Below, one piece after another: positions 17,690 to 27,106 of a DNA stretch of 64,000 nt (positions are counted from its first letter, which is position 1; each line of letters opens with the position of its first letter). The notes under the pieces were generated by a model. It saw nothing but the letters and a program-made list of their open reading frames with translations, did not search any database and was not told the DNA's origin. Source of the DNA: Paenibacillus glucanolyticus NBRC 15330 (GTDB lineage Bacteria > Bacillota > Bacilli > Paenibacillales > Paenibacillaceae); contig NZ_BIMC01000003.1 of the NCBI RefSeq assembly GCF_004000885.1, positions 372,001 to 436,000 of the forward strand, in the 5' to 3' direction. The position numbers and the translations under genes were made by a program.

Positions 17690-17735
17690 GAGACTGTCTT
17701 GAAGGTCTATATGACCTGAAGGCAGTCTTTTTTTA
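17690..17735 (+). terminator. Terminator after molybdoenzyme
   Basis: AGACTGTCTTGAAGGTC pairs with GACCTGAAGGCAGTCT, with small mismatches, followed by seven T. Confidence 0.85.
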
Positions 17736-17851
17736 TAGATAAGAAAGTGGGGGGCTGAAAGTGATAACACATTCCGGTGGAAGTATAAAAAATCGGGGTT
17801 TTGTTATATAGCTTGAATAAATTTCCATAGGTAGAATGGTACTAAGTCAAT

Positions 17852-17865
17852 TGCAAGCGGTTTCG
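17852..17865 (+). promoter_or_regulatory. Possible cre (CcpA) site
   Basis: TGCAAGCGGTTTCG matches the catabolite-responsive pattern TGNAARCGNWWWCA at all but the last base and lies 62 bases before the first ABC permease gene. I see no convincing sigma-A promoter next to it. CcpA control is inference. Confidence 0.45.
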
Positions 17866-17926
17866 GAATGGCAGAAATTCAGAGACCCGGCATGCGTTTA
17901 GATCAATTCGTAACGGGAGGATAAAT

Positions 17927-18901
17927 ATGCCGCAAGCTACTGCAGAACAGCAATCACCCATTTCCCGGCAGCCCAAAGTTCACAGTAAAAGTTTCCTCAG
18001 ACGCTTGATGAAGCAATGGGATGTTCAGCTCATGGTGTTACCCGGGGTCATTCTGGTTTTCATTTTTGCCTATATGCCCATGTATGGCGTAATAACCGGT
18101 TTTATGGATTATAACCTGTTCACCGGATCAAGGATTTGGGATAACCCGTGGGTCGGTTTTAAGCATTTCGAAGCCTTTTTTGCCGCCCCCGAGTTTGAGA
18201 GGATTTTGCGCAACACGATTGTCATCAGCCTGTTGAAGTTCGTTATCGGATTTCCGGCTCCGATCATACTGGCGCTTTTACTGAACGAAGTTCGCCATAT
18301 GTTGTTCAAAAGAGTGATTCAAACGATCACGTATCTGCCCTATTTCTTATCGTGGGTCATCGTTGCGGGGTTTGCCACCGCCTTGCTATCCACGGAAAAC
18401 GGAAGCATCAATATTTTGCTGGAGCGCATAGGGGCCATTGATGAACCGATCAATTTTCTCTCGTTGAAAGAATATTTCTGGTCGATCCTCATTTCGGCCA
18501 ACGTATGGAAGGATATCGGATTTAACTCGATTGTATTCCTGGCTGCGATTGCAAGCATTGATCCTGCTCTGTACGAGGCTGCAGATATCGACGGGGCAAG
18601 CAAGGCGAAGCAGATCTACTTGATTACGCTTCCCTCGATTATGCCGGTAGTCATTATCTTTATGATTCTTGCCATCGGCAACTTGCTCAACGCTGGCTTT
18701 GAGGACATCTTGCTCCTGGCATCCAATCCTGTGCTAAGGCCTGTATCTGATGTGATTGATACGTATGTCTATCGGGTAGGCTTGGGGTCACATCGCTATT
18801 CTTATGCGGTTGCTATCGGATTGTTCAAGGCAATCATCAGTGTAGGACTGCTAACGATCGCGAACTATATGGCTCGAAGATCTGGTAACAGCTTATGGTA
18901 A
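17927..18901 (+). CDS. ABC sugar importer permease (LplB type)
   Basis: First of two inner-membrane permeases of a carbohydrate importer; 324 residues and about six hydrophobic helices. The ATPase-coupling EAA loop is visible as EAADIDGASKAKQIYLITLPSIMP. It belongs to the LplB/YteP branch, which typically serves poly- or oligosaccharide importers. It forms an operon with the LplC-type permease (27-base gap) and a large binding protein. No ATPase gene is present, so a shared MsmX-type ATPase probably powers it. Confidence 0.9.
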   Translation: MPQATAEQQSPISRQPKVHSKSFLRRLMKQWDVQLMVLPGVILVFIFAYMPMYGVITGFMDYNLFTGSRIWDNPWVGFKHFEAFFAAPEFERILRNTIVISLLKFVIGFPAPIILALLLNEVRHMLFKRVIQTITYLPYFLSWVIVAGFATALLSTENGSINILLERIGAIDEPINFLSLKEYFWSILISANVWKDIGFNSIVFLAAIASIDPALYEAADIDGASKAKQIYLITLPSIMPVVIIFMILAIGNLLNAGFEDILLLASNPVLRPVSDVIDTYVYRVGLGSHRYSYAVAIGLFKAIISVGLLTIANYMARRSGNSLW

Positions 18902-18928
18902 GAATCAGCAGCCCTCAGGAGGTACGGC

Positions 18929-19828
18929 ATGTTAAAAAGAATTAGCTTTGGTGACAAGGTCATGCTCATTGTGGTATACGCGTTGCTCAGTCTACTCGCC
19001 TTCACGGCACTCTATCCGTTCTGGAATGCGGTGGCTGTTTCTTTCAATGTAGGTGTGGATACCGCCAAGGGAGGGGTCACCTTCTGGCCACGAGAATTCA
19101 CACTCGAAAATTACAAAATCATACTGCAAGATGAAAGACTGCTTAACGGGTTTCTCGTATCCATAGGCCGTACCGTAATCGGAACCGCAACCTCCATCTT
19201 CATGACAGCGCTCCTTGCCTTCGGGATGACTCGATCCTATCTGATCGGACGGAGCTATTATATGGTGTTCTTTATATTCACGCTTTACTTTGGCGGAGGA
19301 TTGATTCCAACCTATCTCTTGATCCGTTCACTGGGTATGATGGACAGCTTTCTGGTGTTTATTATTCCATCACTTATCAGCGTCTGGAATATGATTATAT
19401 TCCGAACTTTCTTTAAGGGCCTTCCCGTTGGCTTGGAAGAATCGGCCAATATTGATGGCTGCAGCAATTGGGGTATATTCTTCAGGATTATTCTTCCATT
19501 GTCCGGGCCGGTTATCGCCACGCTGTCCTTGTTGACCGCCGTTGGCCATTGGAACGACTGGTTCCTGCCAAGCATCTACATCACTAGCGATACTTTGCTG
19601 CCCATTCAGACGATATTGAGACAGACCTTGAATGCCAATATTGTATCCGGTTCAAGCACCGTGCTCGACAGCGCTTCGGTTGCTCTTCTGGATCAAGCAA
19701 GGCAAATTACTTCCAAGTCGCTTACGATGGCGATGATGATTGTTGTGACCTTGCCGATCATTTTGGTCTATCCTTTTGTGCAGAAATATTTTGTCAAAGG
19801 CGTGCTGGTAGGCTCGTTGAAAGAGTAG
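18929..19828 (+). CDS. ABC sugar importer permease (LplC/YtcP type)
   Basis: Second permease of the importer, 299 residues and about six hydrophobic helices. The EAA loop is ESANIDGCSNWGIFFRIILPLSGP. The end (YPFVQKYFVKGVLVGSLKE) is typical of this branch, which ends in a conserved KG..GS.K motif. TCAGGAGG precedes the ATG. Confidence 0.9.
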   Translation: MLKRISFGDKVMLIVVYALLSLLAFTALYPFWNAVAVSFNVGVDTAKGGVTFWPREFTLENYKIILQDERLLNGFLVSIGRTVIGTATSIFMTALLAFGMTRSYLIGRSYYMVFFIFTLYFGGGLIPTYLLIRSLGMMDSFLVFIIPSLISVWNMIIFRTFFKGLPVGLEESANIDGCSNWGIFFRIILPLSGPVIATLSLLTAVGHWNDWFLPSIYITSDTLLPIQTILRQTLNANIVSGSSTVLDSASVALLDQARQITSKSLTMAMMIVVTLPIILVYPFVQKYFVKGVLVGSLKE

Positions 19829-19896
19829 GTGGCCGAACGGTTTAAGGCGAACAGCTTTGAACATATATATTCTTGGAAATGAGAGGGGTTAGGTAT

Positions 19897-21573
19897 ATGA
19901 GAAAGACGAAAAAGCCATTGCTCGTAATGGTATCGCTTCTGTTGGTCATGGTTACTGTTCTTGCCGGATGCGGGAGTAAAAAAGAAGCCGCACCGCCGGC
20001 GACACCGCCTGCAACAACCAATGAGGGGAATAAAGAGACTGACCCTCCAGCAGAGGGGGATGGAGGTAAATGGGTGCTTGGCGAGAAGCCGCTGGAATTT
20101 TCAGCTTATGCACACTATGGAAACACAGATTTCCCTAAATGGGAAAGCACGCCTATCGGCAAATATTTGAGCGAAGAAAAGCAAGTTAAGCTCAATATGA
20201 TAGCGGCTGCCGGAGCACATACGCAAAAGCTGAGCGCGATGATGGCATCAGACGATTTGCCTGACATGATCTGGGCAGACCGTGAGGATCAGGATATGGA
20301 GAGACTTCGTAAAGAAGGAAAGCTGGTAGCCTATGATGAATATCTGGATAAGTATCCCAACCTGAAAACGTGGATGGGCGATCTGGACCTGCTTCGTGCT
20401 GAAGACGGCAAGCTGTACAGGTTTCCTAACTGGTACTCATCCAATCCTTACGGAAATGCAGGTTATGTAATTAACAAGAAAATTTACGAAGAGCTGGGCA
20501 AGCCGCCACTCGAAACCACAGATGATTTATATAACTACCTGGTAAAGGTTAAAGAAAAGTATGGCAGCGAGATTGTTCCGTTCGAGCCGCATCGCGCACA
20601 GGATCGACAAGGACTGGGTGTGTTATATACGGCTTTCGGAGAGGGAGCAAGCTACACCAACCTTAACGCTAATTTGTTAGCGGTTCCAAAGGATGGCAAG
20701 CTGACGTCGCTACTCATGGATCCGGTATTCCGTGAGGCTCAGAAATATATCGCTAAACTTTACAGAGAGAAACTCATTTCACAAGATGCCTTTAACCAAA
20801 CGGAAGATCAAGTGCTGGAGAAAGTCATGACAGGCCGAGTCGCTGTGTTTGCCGGAGCCAGTCCGACAGATATGGCAGGAGAAGCACAGCCGGAGTTAAT
20901 TAAGAAGGATCCGGACGGCGGGTATTTCATGATCTGGCCTATTCATAAGCCTGGTCTGGATAAGAACAAGATTTATCCAGGGACCTACACAAGCTTTGGA
21001 TGGAATGCTGCATATATTACAACGGCTGCCAAAGACCCTGAAGCGATCTTTGCATTCCTTGACTGGTATACAGGTCCGGAAGGAATGAACGTGCAATTCT
21101 TCGGTCCTGAGGGTAAGAACTGGAAAGGCTTTGATGAGCAGGGTCAGCCGAATTTCACCGAGACTTATAATCCCGAAGAAGTAGCCAAAATTCAATCCGA
21201 AAATTCTCCGGTTATGTTTGTAGGGAATACGAGTTATATTGACCCTTCCAAATATAAATATATGAAGGATCTTCCGTTCGAAGAGCAGGATTGGAGAACA
21301 CGTTACCAACAAACGATTACTTGGCCAACTCAATTAAACGTTACGGAATTTTCCGGTATTGAACCATCCCCGGATTCCGATGAAGGCATTATAAAAACAT
21401 CTGTAAATGAATTGTTCCTCGAAATTTATGCCAAATCCGTAATGGCTAAGAGTGACGAAGAGGTTGATAAAATTCTTGACCAAGGGAACAAGGATTTGAT
21501 GGATCTGGGTTACCAGCAGCTTCTTGATTACCGTACAGCCAATTGGCAGGAGAACTTGGCGAAGAGAAAATAA
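19897..21573 (+). CDS. Lipoprotein solute-binding protein (LplA type)
   Basis: Extracellular binding protein of 559 residues for the importer above, lipid-anchored through the lipobox VLAGC (Cys25). It is longer than usual maltose-type binding proteins but fits the LplA/YtcQ group: FSAYAHYGNTDFPKWESTPIGKYLSEE near the start and DLPDMIWADR in the first lobe. A Pro/Ala/Glu linker follows the lipid anchor. The frame is open from 19873, but GAGAGGGG fits the ATG at 19897. The ligand is unknown. A hairpin follows the gene. Confidence 0.9.
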   Translation: MRKTKKPLLVMVSLLLVMVTVLAGCGSKKEAAPPATPPATTNEGNKETDPPAEGDGGKWVLGEKPLEFSAYAHYGNTDFPKWESTPIGKYLSEEKQVKLNMIAAAGAHTQKLSAMMASDDLPDMIWADREDQDMERLRKEGKLVAYDEYLDKYPNLKTWMGDLDLLRAEDGKLYRFPNWYSSNPYGNAGYVINKKIYEELGKPPLETTDDLYNYLVKVKEKYGSEIVPFEPHRAQDRQGLGVLYTAFGEGASYTNLNANLLAVPKDGKLTSLLMDPVFREAQKYIAKLYREKLISQDAFNQTEDQVLEKVMTGRVAVFAGASPTDMAGEAQPELIKKDPDGGYFMIWPIHKPGLDKNKIYPGTYTSFGWNAAYITTAAKDPEAIFAFLDWYTGPEGMNVQFFGPEGKNWKGFDEQGQPNFTETYNPEEVAKIQSENSPVMFVGNTSYIDPSKYKYMKDLPFEEQDWRTRYQQTITWPTQLNVTEFSGIEPSPDSDEGIIKTSVNELFLEIYAKSVMAKSDEEVDKILDQGNKDLMDLGYQQLLDYRTANWQENLAKRK

Positions 21574-21602
21574 TTAATTACAGCGTTATTACAGGGAAGC
21601 CT

Positions 21603-21629
21603 CCCAAAGAATCCACCAGATTCTTTGGG
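21603..21629 (+). terminator. Stem-loop after binding-protein gene
   Basis: CCCAAAGAATC and GATTCTTTGGG form a perfect 11-bp stem followed by ATATCTCTGTTTTATT. It probably separates the importer operon from the two-component genes. Confidence 0.65.
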
Positions 21630-21707
21630 ATATCTCTGTTTTATTATCAAATAGTCTTTTGCACGTATGTGTAAGTAGAGGTGTATCTACCATTATGGAG
21701 GGGTTCC

Positions 21708-23282
21708 ATGTACAAGGTGCTGCTTGTGGATGATGAAGAACTGGATCTTGAAGGAATGAGAAGATTCATTCCTTGGTCTGATTTGGACATGGAGTTAGTG
21801 GGGAGCGTCAATAATGCATTGTCGGCATGCGAAATAATAAAGAACCAGGAAGTTGATATATTGGTCAGCGACGTCAATATGCCCTATATGTCCGGGCTCG
21901 AGCTTGCTCGGATTGCGATTGAGCATAAACCTAACATTCGGATCATATTCGTCAGCGGATATCAGGAATTTAGCTATGTACAGCAAGCACTCTTATTGAA
22001 GGCGTATAGCTATGTTCTGAAGCCCATGAACGATCGGGAACTGGTTGCTTCATTAATCAAGGTAAAACGGGATTTGGATGAGGAGATCAAGCAGCGCGAG
22101 GTGGAGATGGCTTATCAGGAGATGATCCCCATTGTCAAAAGTGACTTTCTCATACGCCTGCTTGAACGGGAAGAATCAGAGGAATTATTGACACAGATGA
22201 GTATTTCTTATGAATTCGACCAGTTGAAGTGGCCGATCCGCGTCGCCGTCATGGAACTGGATAATCTGTCTTGGCGCCAAACAGGGAGTCTTTTTTCAAA
22301 GAGGGAACTGGCAAGAATATTTCTGCAGCGTATCCAGGAGGCGATTACAGATGGCGGCATGCTTCCATACTGCAAGCTGTCCTCGCAGCGGGTAGCGATC
22401 CTGCTTGAGGACGTAAGCGCCACCCATACGATACGTACCTTGACGGATAACGTTCAGTTGCATTTGACGACATCCCTGACAACGGGTATTGGGGAACCCG
22501 TACACAACTTGAATCAGCTTCAGCTGTCCTACAGGCAAGCGGTGGAAGCTGTGGAGGCCAAGATGTTTCTTGGCAAGGGAAGTATGATCAAGTATGAAGA
22601 TGTCAGTGCGGAGCCAGGCATGCTCGATGCGCGGATGCTTGATGAGCGCATGAATGTCCTCCTAAAAGCGATGGAGAAATATGAGCTGGTTCAAATTTGT
22701 GATGAACTGGAGAAGTTATTTGGTTCTATAAGGAATCTGCGCTCCCGCTTTACCGTGCATAATATGTCGAATTATATTATCTGGAAGCTCGAACAATATT
22801 TAAGCAGTCGAAATGAAGATTTGTTTGACCTGTTGGGCATGGAGATCCATCACCTGGATATTTTGATGCAATTCGAAACCGTCAGTGATATTCGTTCCTG
22901 GTTTATACAGCACATATTCGGAATTTCCGAAAGATTATATGAGAAATCCAATTCTAAGGATGGTAAATTCATTCGTAGTGTTATCCAATTGATGAGAGAG
23001 CGGATGAGTGAGAATATAACGATCAAGGATATTGCGCAGCATTTTTGTTTTTCGCCGAGTCATGTCGGGTTCCTGATTAAAGAGAGGTCAGGAAATACGT
23101 TCAATGAACTGCTTGTCCAACTGCGTATGGAAAAAGCATGCGAATTGCTGAAACAGCCGGGTCTCAAGGTCTATGAAGTCGCCGATCAGGTAGGATACCG
23201 CTATCTTCCTTATTTCAGCCGGCAGTTCAAAGAGAAATTCGCGATGACACCCATGGAATTTCGAAAGAGAGAATTGGGATGA
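21708..23282 (+). CDS. Response regulator with AraC-type DNA-binding domain (YesN-like)
   Basis: Transcription regulator of 524 residues. The N-terminal receiver has the acidic pair DDE (8-10), the phosphoacceptor Asp55 in VSDVNMP and Lys in YVLKPMN. The C-terminus holds two AraC helix-turn-helices (ITIKDIAQHFCFSPSHVGFLIKERSGNTFNELLVQLRMEKACELL, then KVYEVADQVGYRYLPYFSRQFKEKFAMTPMEFR). GGAGGGG fits the ATG at 21708 rather than the upstream in-frame start at 21681. It overlaps the kinase gene by 4 bases (ATGA), so the two are translationally coupled. It probably activates the preceding importer operon. Confidence 0.92.
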   Translation: MYKVLLVDDEELDLEGMRRFIPWSDLDMELVGSVNNALSACEIIKNQEVDILVSDVNMPYMSGLELARIAIEHKPNIRIIFVSGYQEFSYVQQALLLKAYSYVLKPMNDRELVASLIKVKRDLDEEIKQREVEMAYQEMIPIVKSDFLIRLLEREESEELLTQMSISYEFDQLKWPIRVAVMELDNLSWRQTGSLFSKRELARIFLQRIQEAITDGGMLPYCKLSSQRVAILLEDVSATHTIRTLTDNVQLHLTTSLTTGIGEPVHNLNQLQLSYRQAVEAVEAKMFLGKGSMIKYEDVSAEPGMLDARMLDERMNVLLKAMEKYELVQICDELEKLFGSIRNLRSRFTVHNMSNYIIWKLEQYLSSRNEDLFDLLGMEIHHLDILMQFETVSDIRSWFIQHIFGISERLYEKSNSKDGKFIRSVIQLMRERMSENITIKDIAQHFCFSPSHVGFLIKERSGNTFNELLVQLRMEKACELLKQPGLKVYEVADQVGYRYLPYFSRQFKEKFAMTPMEFRKRELG

Positions 23283-25111
23283 ATACTCGCTGGACCACAT
23301 CATCCAGAATAAACGGTAAGAAGCTGGGGTATATACCCATCGGTTACAAGCTCATGCTGACCTTTACGATATTTATATTGCTGTTGGTTTTCGTGAACTT
23401 TTATATTTCACACTCGATGTACGATGACACCATGCGCAAACAGAGCCGGGTCAACATCCAGGGGACGCTCAATCAGATCCGGGATAATGTGGCCTATAAA
23501 GTGGATGATATCGTCCAGACTTCAGCGACATTGTACGATGATCCTGCCTTCATTCAGAGTGTCCTCAGGAATTTATCAGGCGCTGATAATCATATCCGCA
23601 TGAACAATGTCATTCTCCCGAAGCTGGAGAGCGCCGCGAAGGCGGTTGGCCTTAATTTAAGGCTATCCGTCTATTTTCATAATCAAACGGTGTACGAGAG
23701 ATATAGAAATTGGGATAATGCCAATAATCAAGATTTCAACGAACAAAGCTGGGATATGTACCATATGACTCGAATTTCGAGTGAGTTTTGGTATTTCACG
23801 CTGCCGGAAGAGAAATATAATTCAACGATGACGTGGAGGCAGGTAGAAGAGGATGAGCGGGATGGGCGGATCTCGCTGATTCGGCGCATCGTGGATATGA
23901 ATAATCCGCTCGATATTCAAGAAGTGGGAATCATGAGGTTCAGTGTTCGCTTGTCGCAGCTGTTCGACAGTGTGGATTACACGAAGCTTGGCGACGGAAG
24001 TGTGTTATCGGTGCTGGATCCTTTTGGGAATGTCGTGTTTACTTCCGGATCAATGGTTGAAGACCCTGACCATACCAGTGACAAGGTAAATCCGCATGCC
24101 GTTATAGCACCCAACGATAAGAAGAATTATTTGGTGATTGAAGAAGATTTGCCGCAGAAGAACTGGAAGATTGTTGCGCAGGTTCCGCTTAACATCATTG
24201 AACAGGAAGCGAAGAGAGTACGAACCGTATTAATAGTAATCTGCATCATCTGCGTCGTGTTGTTTACATATACAGGGTATGTGATATCCCGATCTTTCTC
24301 TAAGCGAATCCAGAAGCTTGTAGGGGTACTCAATGCATTTAGGGAAGGGGAGCTGCATAAACGGATCGCTTATCGGGGCAAAGGGGAGTTCCCGCAAATT
24401 GCGAATGCCTTGAATGCAATGGGCGAAGATATCGAGGCGTTAATCAATAAAGTGTATCTAACCCAGCTTCAAAAGAAGGAAGCAGAGCTTGAAATGCTGC
24501 AATCGCAGATTAATCCCCACTTCTTATACAATACGCTATCCTCCATTAATCAACTTGCGAAATTCGGCGAGACGGAGAAGCTGCAGAATATGGTTGTGCA
24601 GTTGGCACAATTTTATCGGCTTACACTAAATTCGGGAAGAATATTAATACCCATTGCATTAGAGATTGAGCAGGCCAATGCATATCTGGATATCCAAAAG
24701 GTAAAATACGGACAGCGCATGGAAGTCAATTTTGATGTGGATACAAGTATATGGCCTTACGAGACCATTAAACTGATTCTGCAGCCCTTTATCGAGAATG
24801 TGCTGAAGCATGCGTGGAGCGGGGATCGCATTCATATTCGGATTGTCGTCAAAAAGGAAGGGGATACGATTCTCTATCGGATCATCGACGATGGTCTCGG
24901 CATGAAGCAGGGGAGAATCGAGGAAATATTCGATCCCCGGGATAACAACCATACGGGCTGCGGCATCCGCAATATCGACCAGCGGGTGAAGCTGCATTAC
25001 GGGAGCGAGTACGGCGTGTCTATCTTCAGCAAAGTGGGAATCGGAACTTCGGTTCAAATACGCATACCGGCAAGAGCCAGAAATGCAAACCCCGATAAGA
25101 GAGGAGGGTAG
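23279..25111 (+). CDS. Sensor histidine kinase (YesM-like)
   Basis: Membrane sensor kinase of 610 residues. One membrane helix at about residues 24-45, an extracellular sensor domain of about 270 residues, a second helix near 315-340, then HAMP (YVISRSFSKRIQKLVGVLNAFREGELHKRI). The His_kinase domain has phosphoacceptor His414 in QINPHFLYNTLSSINQL, followed by an HATPase with LQPFIENVLKHAW and DDGLGM. It phosphorylates the coupled response regulator. This pair type commonly senses plant or microbial polysaccharide fragments through the neighbouring importer; the signal here is unknown. Confidence 0.92.
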   Translation: MNTRWTTSSRINGKKLGYIPIGYKLMLTFTIFILLLVFVNFYISHSMYDDTMRKQSRVNIQGTLNQIRDNVAYKVDDIVQTSATLYDDPAFIQSVLRNLSGADNHIRMNNVILPKLESAAKAVGLNLRLSVYFHNQTVYERYRNWDNANNQDFNEQSWDMYHMTRISSEFWYFTLPEEKYNSTMTWRQVEEDERDGRISLIRRIVDMNNPLDIQEVGIMRFSVRLSQLFDSVDYTKLGDGSVLSVLDPFGNVVFTSGSMVEDPDHTSDKVNPHAVIAPNDKKNYLVIEEDLPQKNWKIVAQVPLNIIEQEAKRVRTVLIVICIICVVLFTYTGYVISRSFSKRIQKLVGVLNAFREGELHKRIAYRGKGEFPQIANALNAMGEDIEALINKVYLTQLQKKEAELEMLQSQINPHFLYNTLSSINQLAKFGETEKLQNMVVQLAQFYRLTLNSGRILIPIALEIEQANAYLDIQKVKYGQRMEVNFDVDTSIWPYETIKLILQPFIENVLKHAWSGDRIHIRIVVKKEGDTILYRIIDDGLGMKQGRIEEIFDPRDNNHTGCGIRNIDQRVKLHYGSEYGVSIFSKVGIGTSVQIRIPARARNANPDKRGG

Positions 25112-25330
25112 ACAGGGCCCCAAACTATAGCTCTGCCTAGGGAAGAGGGATCCGTTCAGTTTAGTTTCATGTTCGCTGTCAAGGTAAAGCGTCAATGAGT
25201 GTGCTTGCTAAAAACATAGGCCCCAAGCGATACTAGGATTTGGGCGAAGAAATGACAAGCAATGTAAATTTCACAGGATGATATGATAAGTAAAAGACGT
25301 TGTCTTTCTCTTTTCTATTAGAAGAACCAT

Positions 25331-25357
25331 AGAAGCCCGCAAGGGCTTTTCTTTTTG
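25331..25357 (+). terminator. Terminator after kinase gene
   Basis: AGCCC-GCAA-GGGCT stem followed by TTTCTTTTTG. The 25112-25330 stretch before it holds no gene I can support. Confidence 0.65.
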
Positions 25358-25412
25358 ATTATATATGCTTATGCCGATTATACTGCTGCGAGGCTGCTGG
25401 GAGATAATAAAC

Positions 25413-26678
25413 ATGAAATGGTTGGAGCAGTACCCTAAGGAAGTTAAAGGTTTTCTTGTAGCAAGTCTCGTTGCCTCTGCAGGCGGCTCCTTGATGTGGC
25501 CGCTGACAACGATGTATGTATTTGATGAGCTGGGACGCAGCATGCAGGATGCCGGCTTTGTCATTCTGATTCAATCGATGGGGGGAATTGCGGGCCAGCT
25601 CCTGGGCGGGGCCATGTATCACCGAATTGGGGTGAAGAAACTCATCGTGGGCTCCCTGCTGTTGAATGCGCTGGGGTTGTTTACTCTTCCGTTCATTAAC
25701 GGACTATGGGGCCTCTTCATCGCGATGATGGGATTCATCGGGTTCTGCAACGCAGTATCCATGCCGGCCATTCAGGCCTTTATCGGATTCAGGTTTGCCG
25801 ATCGACGGGGTGAGCTGTTCAATGTCATCTATGTTGCTAACAATATCGGTGTAGCGCTAGGTACGGCCATGAGTGGATTTTTGGCAGAGATATCCTATCA
25901 TTTAAGTTTTGTCTTAAACGGAGTCACTTCCTTCGGGTTTGCGATTTTCTTCCTGTCCTATCTGACGAAGCTGGACGGACCCGGCGTACCGGAGCAGTCC
26001 CATCACCCGCAGCCCAAAACTCCGCTTCCCGCAGGCCCCGGTGCTTGGGCATTGCTGGGAAACACCCGAATTTATCTCTTCATGGGTTTGGGCTCTCTGT
26101 TTCTGTGGTTCGGTAATTCGATCTGGAATACGGGCGTCTCTCCCTTCATCATCTCAGAGGGGATGTCCAAGACAGCCTATGGTTATTTATGGACCCTTAA
26201 TGGCATATTGATCTTTGCCGCACAGCCGCTGACCAATGCAATCAAGCGCTGGTTTGCCCGGACGGAGAGCAGCCAGATGACGGTGAGCGCACTGTTCTAC
26301 CTGTCTGCTTACCTCGTTATTGTGGCGATGCACAGCTATCCGGGTATGGTGCTTGCGATGGTGCTGGCTACACTCGGCGAAATGCTCATCTCACCTGCTG
26401 TACCGGCCTTTATCTCGGAGCGGGCAGGTCATGCAGCACCGTTCTATATCGGCGTTACAGGCGGTATGGGAGCTGTCGGACGGGTGATAGGTCCTTATGC
26501 TATGGGAACGATGTATGATGGCGGGGGATTGACGCCAGTGGCGTGGCTGGCAGCAGGCGTTGCGGTGTTGTCCTGCTTATCCTTCATGGTGCATGCACGG
26601 CTTAGCAAGAACAGCTCGCTGAATCATAACCTCCACGACAAGAATGCAAGACAAGCTGACGCTTCCAGCCCTCACTAA
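25413..26678 (+). CDS. MFS transporter
   Basis: Multi-pass transporter of 421 residues with about twelve hydrophobic segments. GGAMYHRIGVKKLIVGS is the loop 2-3 major-facilitator motif (GxxxxRxGxxK). It resembles the YttB/YfkF-like exporter group; the substrate is unknown. The frame is open from 25365, but only the ATG at 25413 has a plausible ribosome site (TGGGAG), and it gives a normal MFS N-terminus (MKWLEQYPKEVKGFLVASLV). It stands between the two sugar loci without an obvious link to either. Confidence 0.85.
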   Translation: MKWLEQYPKEVKGFLVASLVASAGGSLMWPLTTMYVFDELGRSMQDAGFVILIQSMGGIAGQLLGGAMYHRIGVKKLIVGSLLLNALGLFTLPFINGLWGLFIAMMGFIGFCNAVSMPAIQAFIGFRFADRRGELFNVIYVANNIGVALGTAMSGFLAEISYHLSFVLNGVTSFGFAIFFLSYLTKLDGPGVPEQSHHPQPKTPLPAGPGAWALLGNTRIYLFMGLGSLFLWFGNSIWNTGVSPFIISEGMSKTAYGYLWTLNGILIFAAQPLTNAIKRWFARTESSQMTVSALFYLSAYLVIVAMHSYPGMVLAMVLATLGEMLISPAVPAFISERAGHAAPFYIGVTGGMGAVGRVIGPYAMGTMYDGGGLTPVAWLAAGVAVLSCLSFMVHARLSKNSSLNHNLHDKNARQADASSPH

Positions 26679-26702
26679 GAAAAATAACATGGAATGTTAT
26701 AA

Positions 26703-26735
26703 AGCAGCAGGCAAGCTTCCGGCCGGCTGCTCTTT
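26703..26735 (+). terminator. Weak terminator after MFS gene
   Basis: AGCAGCAGG and CCGGCTGCT form a short imperfect stem followed by CTTTCTT. Confidence 0.4.
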
Positions 26736-26798
26736 CTTATGGGGTCGAAGCTCACAGCGCTTGTCAAAAAATAGACTCATAAAAAAATAAAAAGGATA

Positions 26799-26848
26799 TT
26801 GAAATCGCTCTCAAGGGAAGCTATAATGAACTTGTCGAAACGTTTCAA
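26799..26848 (+). promoter_or_regulatory. Promoter and LacI-type operator of glucan locus
   Basis: TTGAAA (26799-26804), a 17-base spacer and TATAAT (26822-26827) form a near-consensus promoter, predicted +1 about 26834. The palindrome TCGAAACGTTTCAA (26835-26848) begins right there, a repressing position. It is the first of four copies in the locus. Confidence 0.8.
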
Positions 26849-27018
26849 AACAGAATGCGTTTTTTGAAGTTATCAAGCAATCAAGCAGATTATTATGAAT
26901 ACACAAAAGCATGTTTATACCTGAAATAAGCATGAGAAGGTGCTTTATAGGGGGAATGAAGAGACATTAGGATTATAGATTTGTACTTTATCCAGCGTCT
27001 TTATTTTTTCGAATAAAA

Positions 27019-27032
27019 TCGAAACGTTTCGA
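27019..27032 (+). promoter_or_regulatory. LacI-type operator, perfect palindrome
   Basis: TCGAAACGTTTCGA is perfectly symmetrical. It lies in the leader, 75 bases before the binding-protein gene and about 185 bases after the first copy, a spacing that would allow looping. Confidence 0.75.
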
Positions 27033-27106
27033 AGTAAGTGCTTTCAATTTAAGTTCCGTATTACGTTTTGCATGCTGGTAAACATTAAAAACGGGGTGAA
27101 TGTAGA

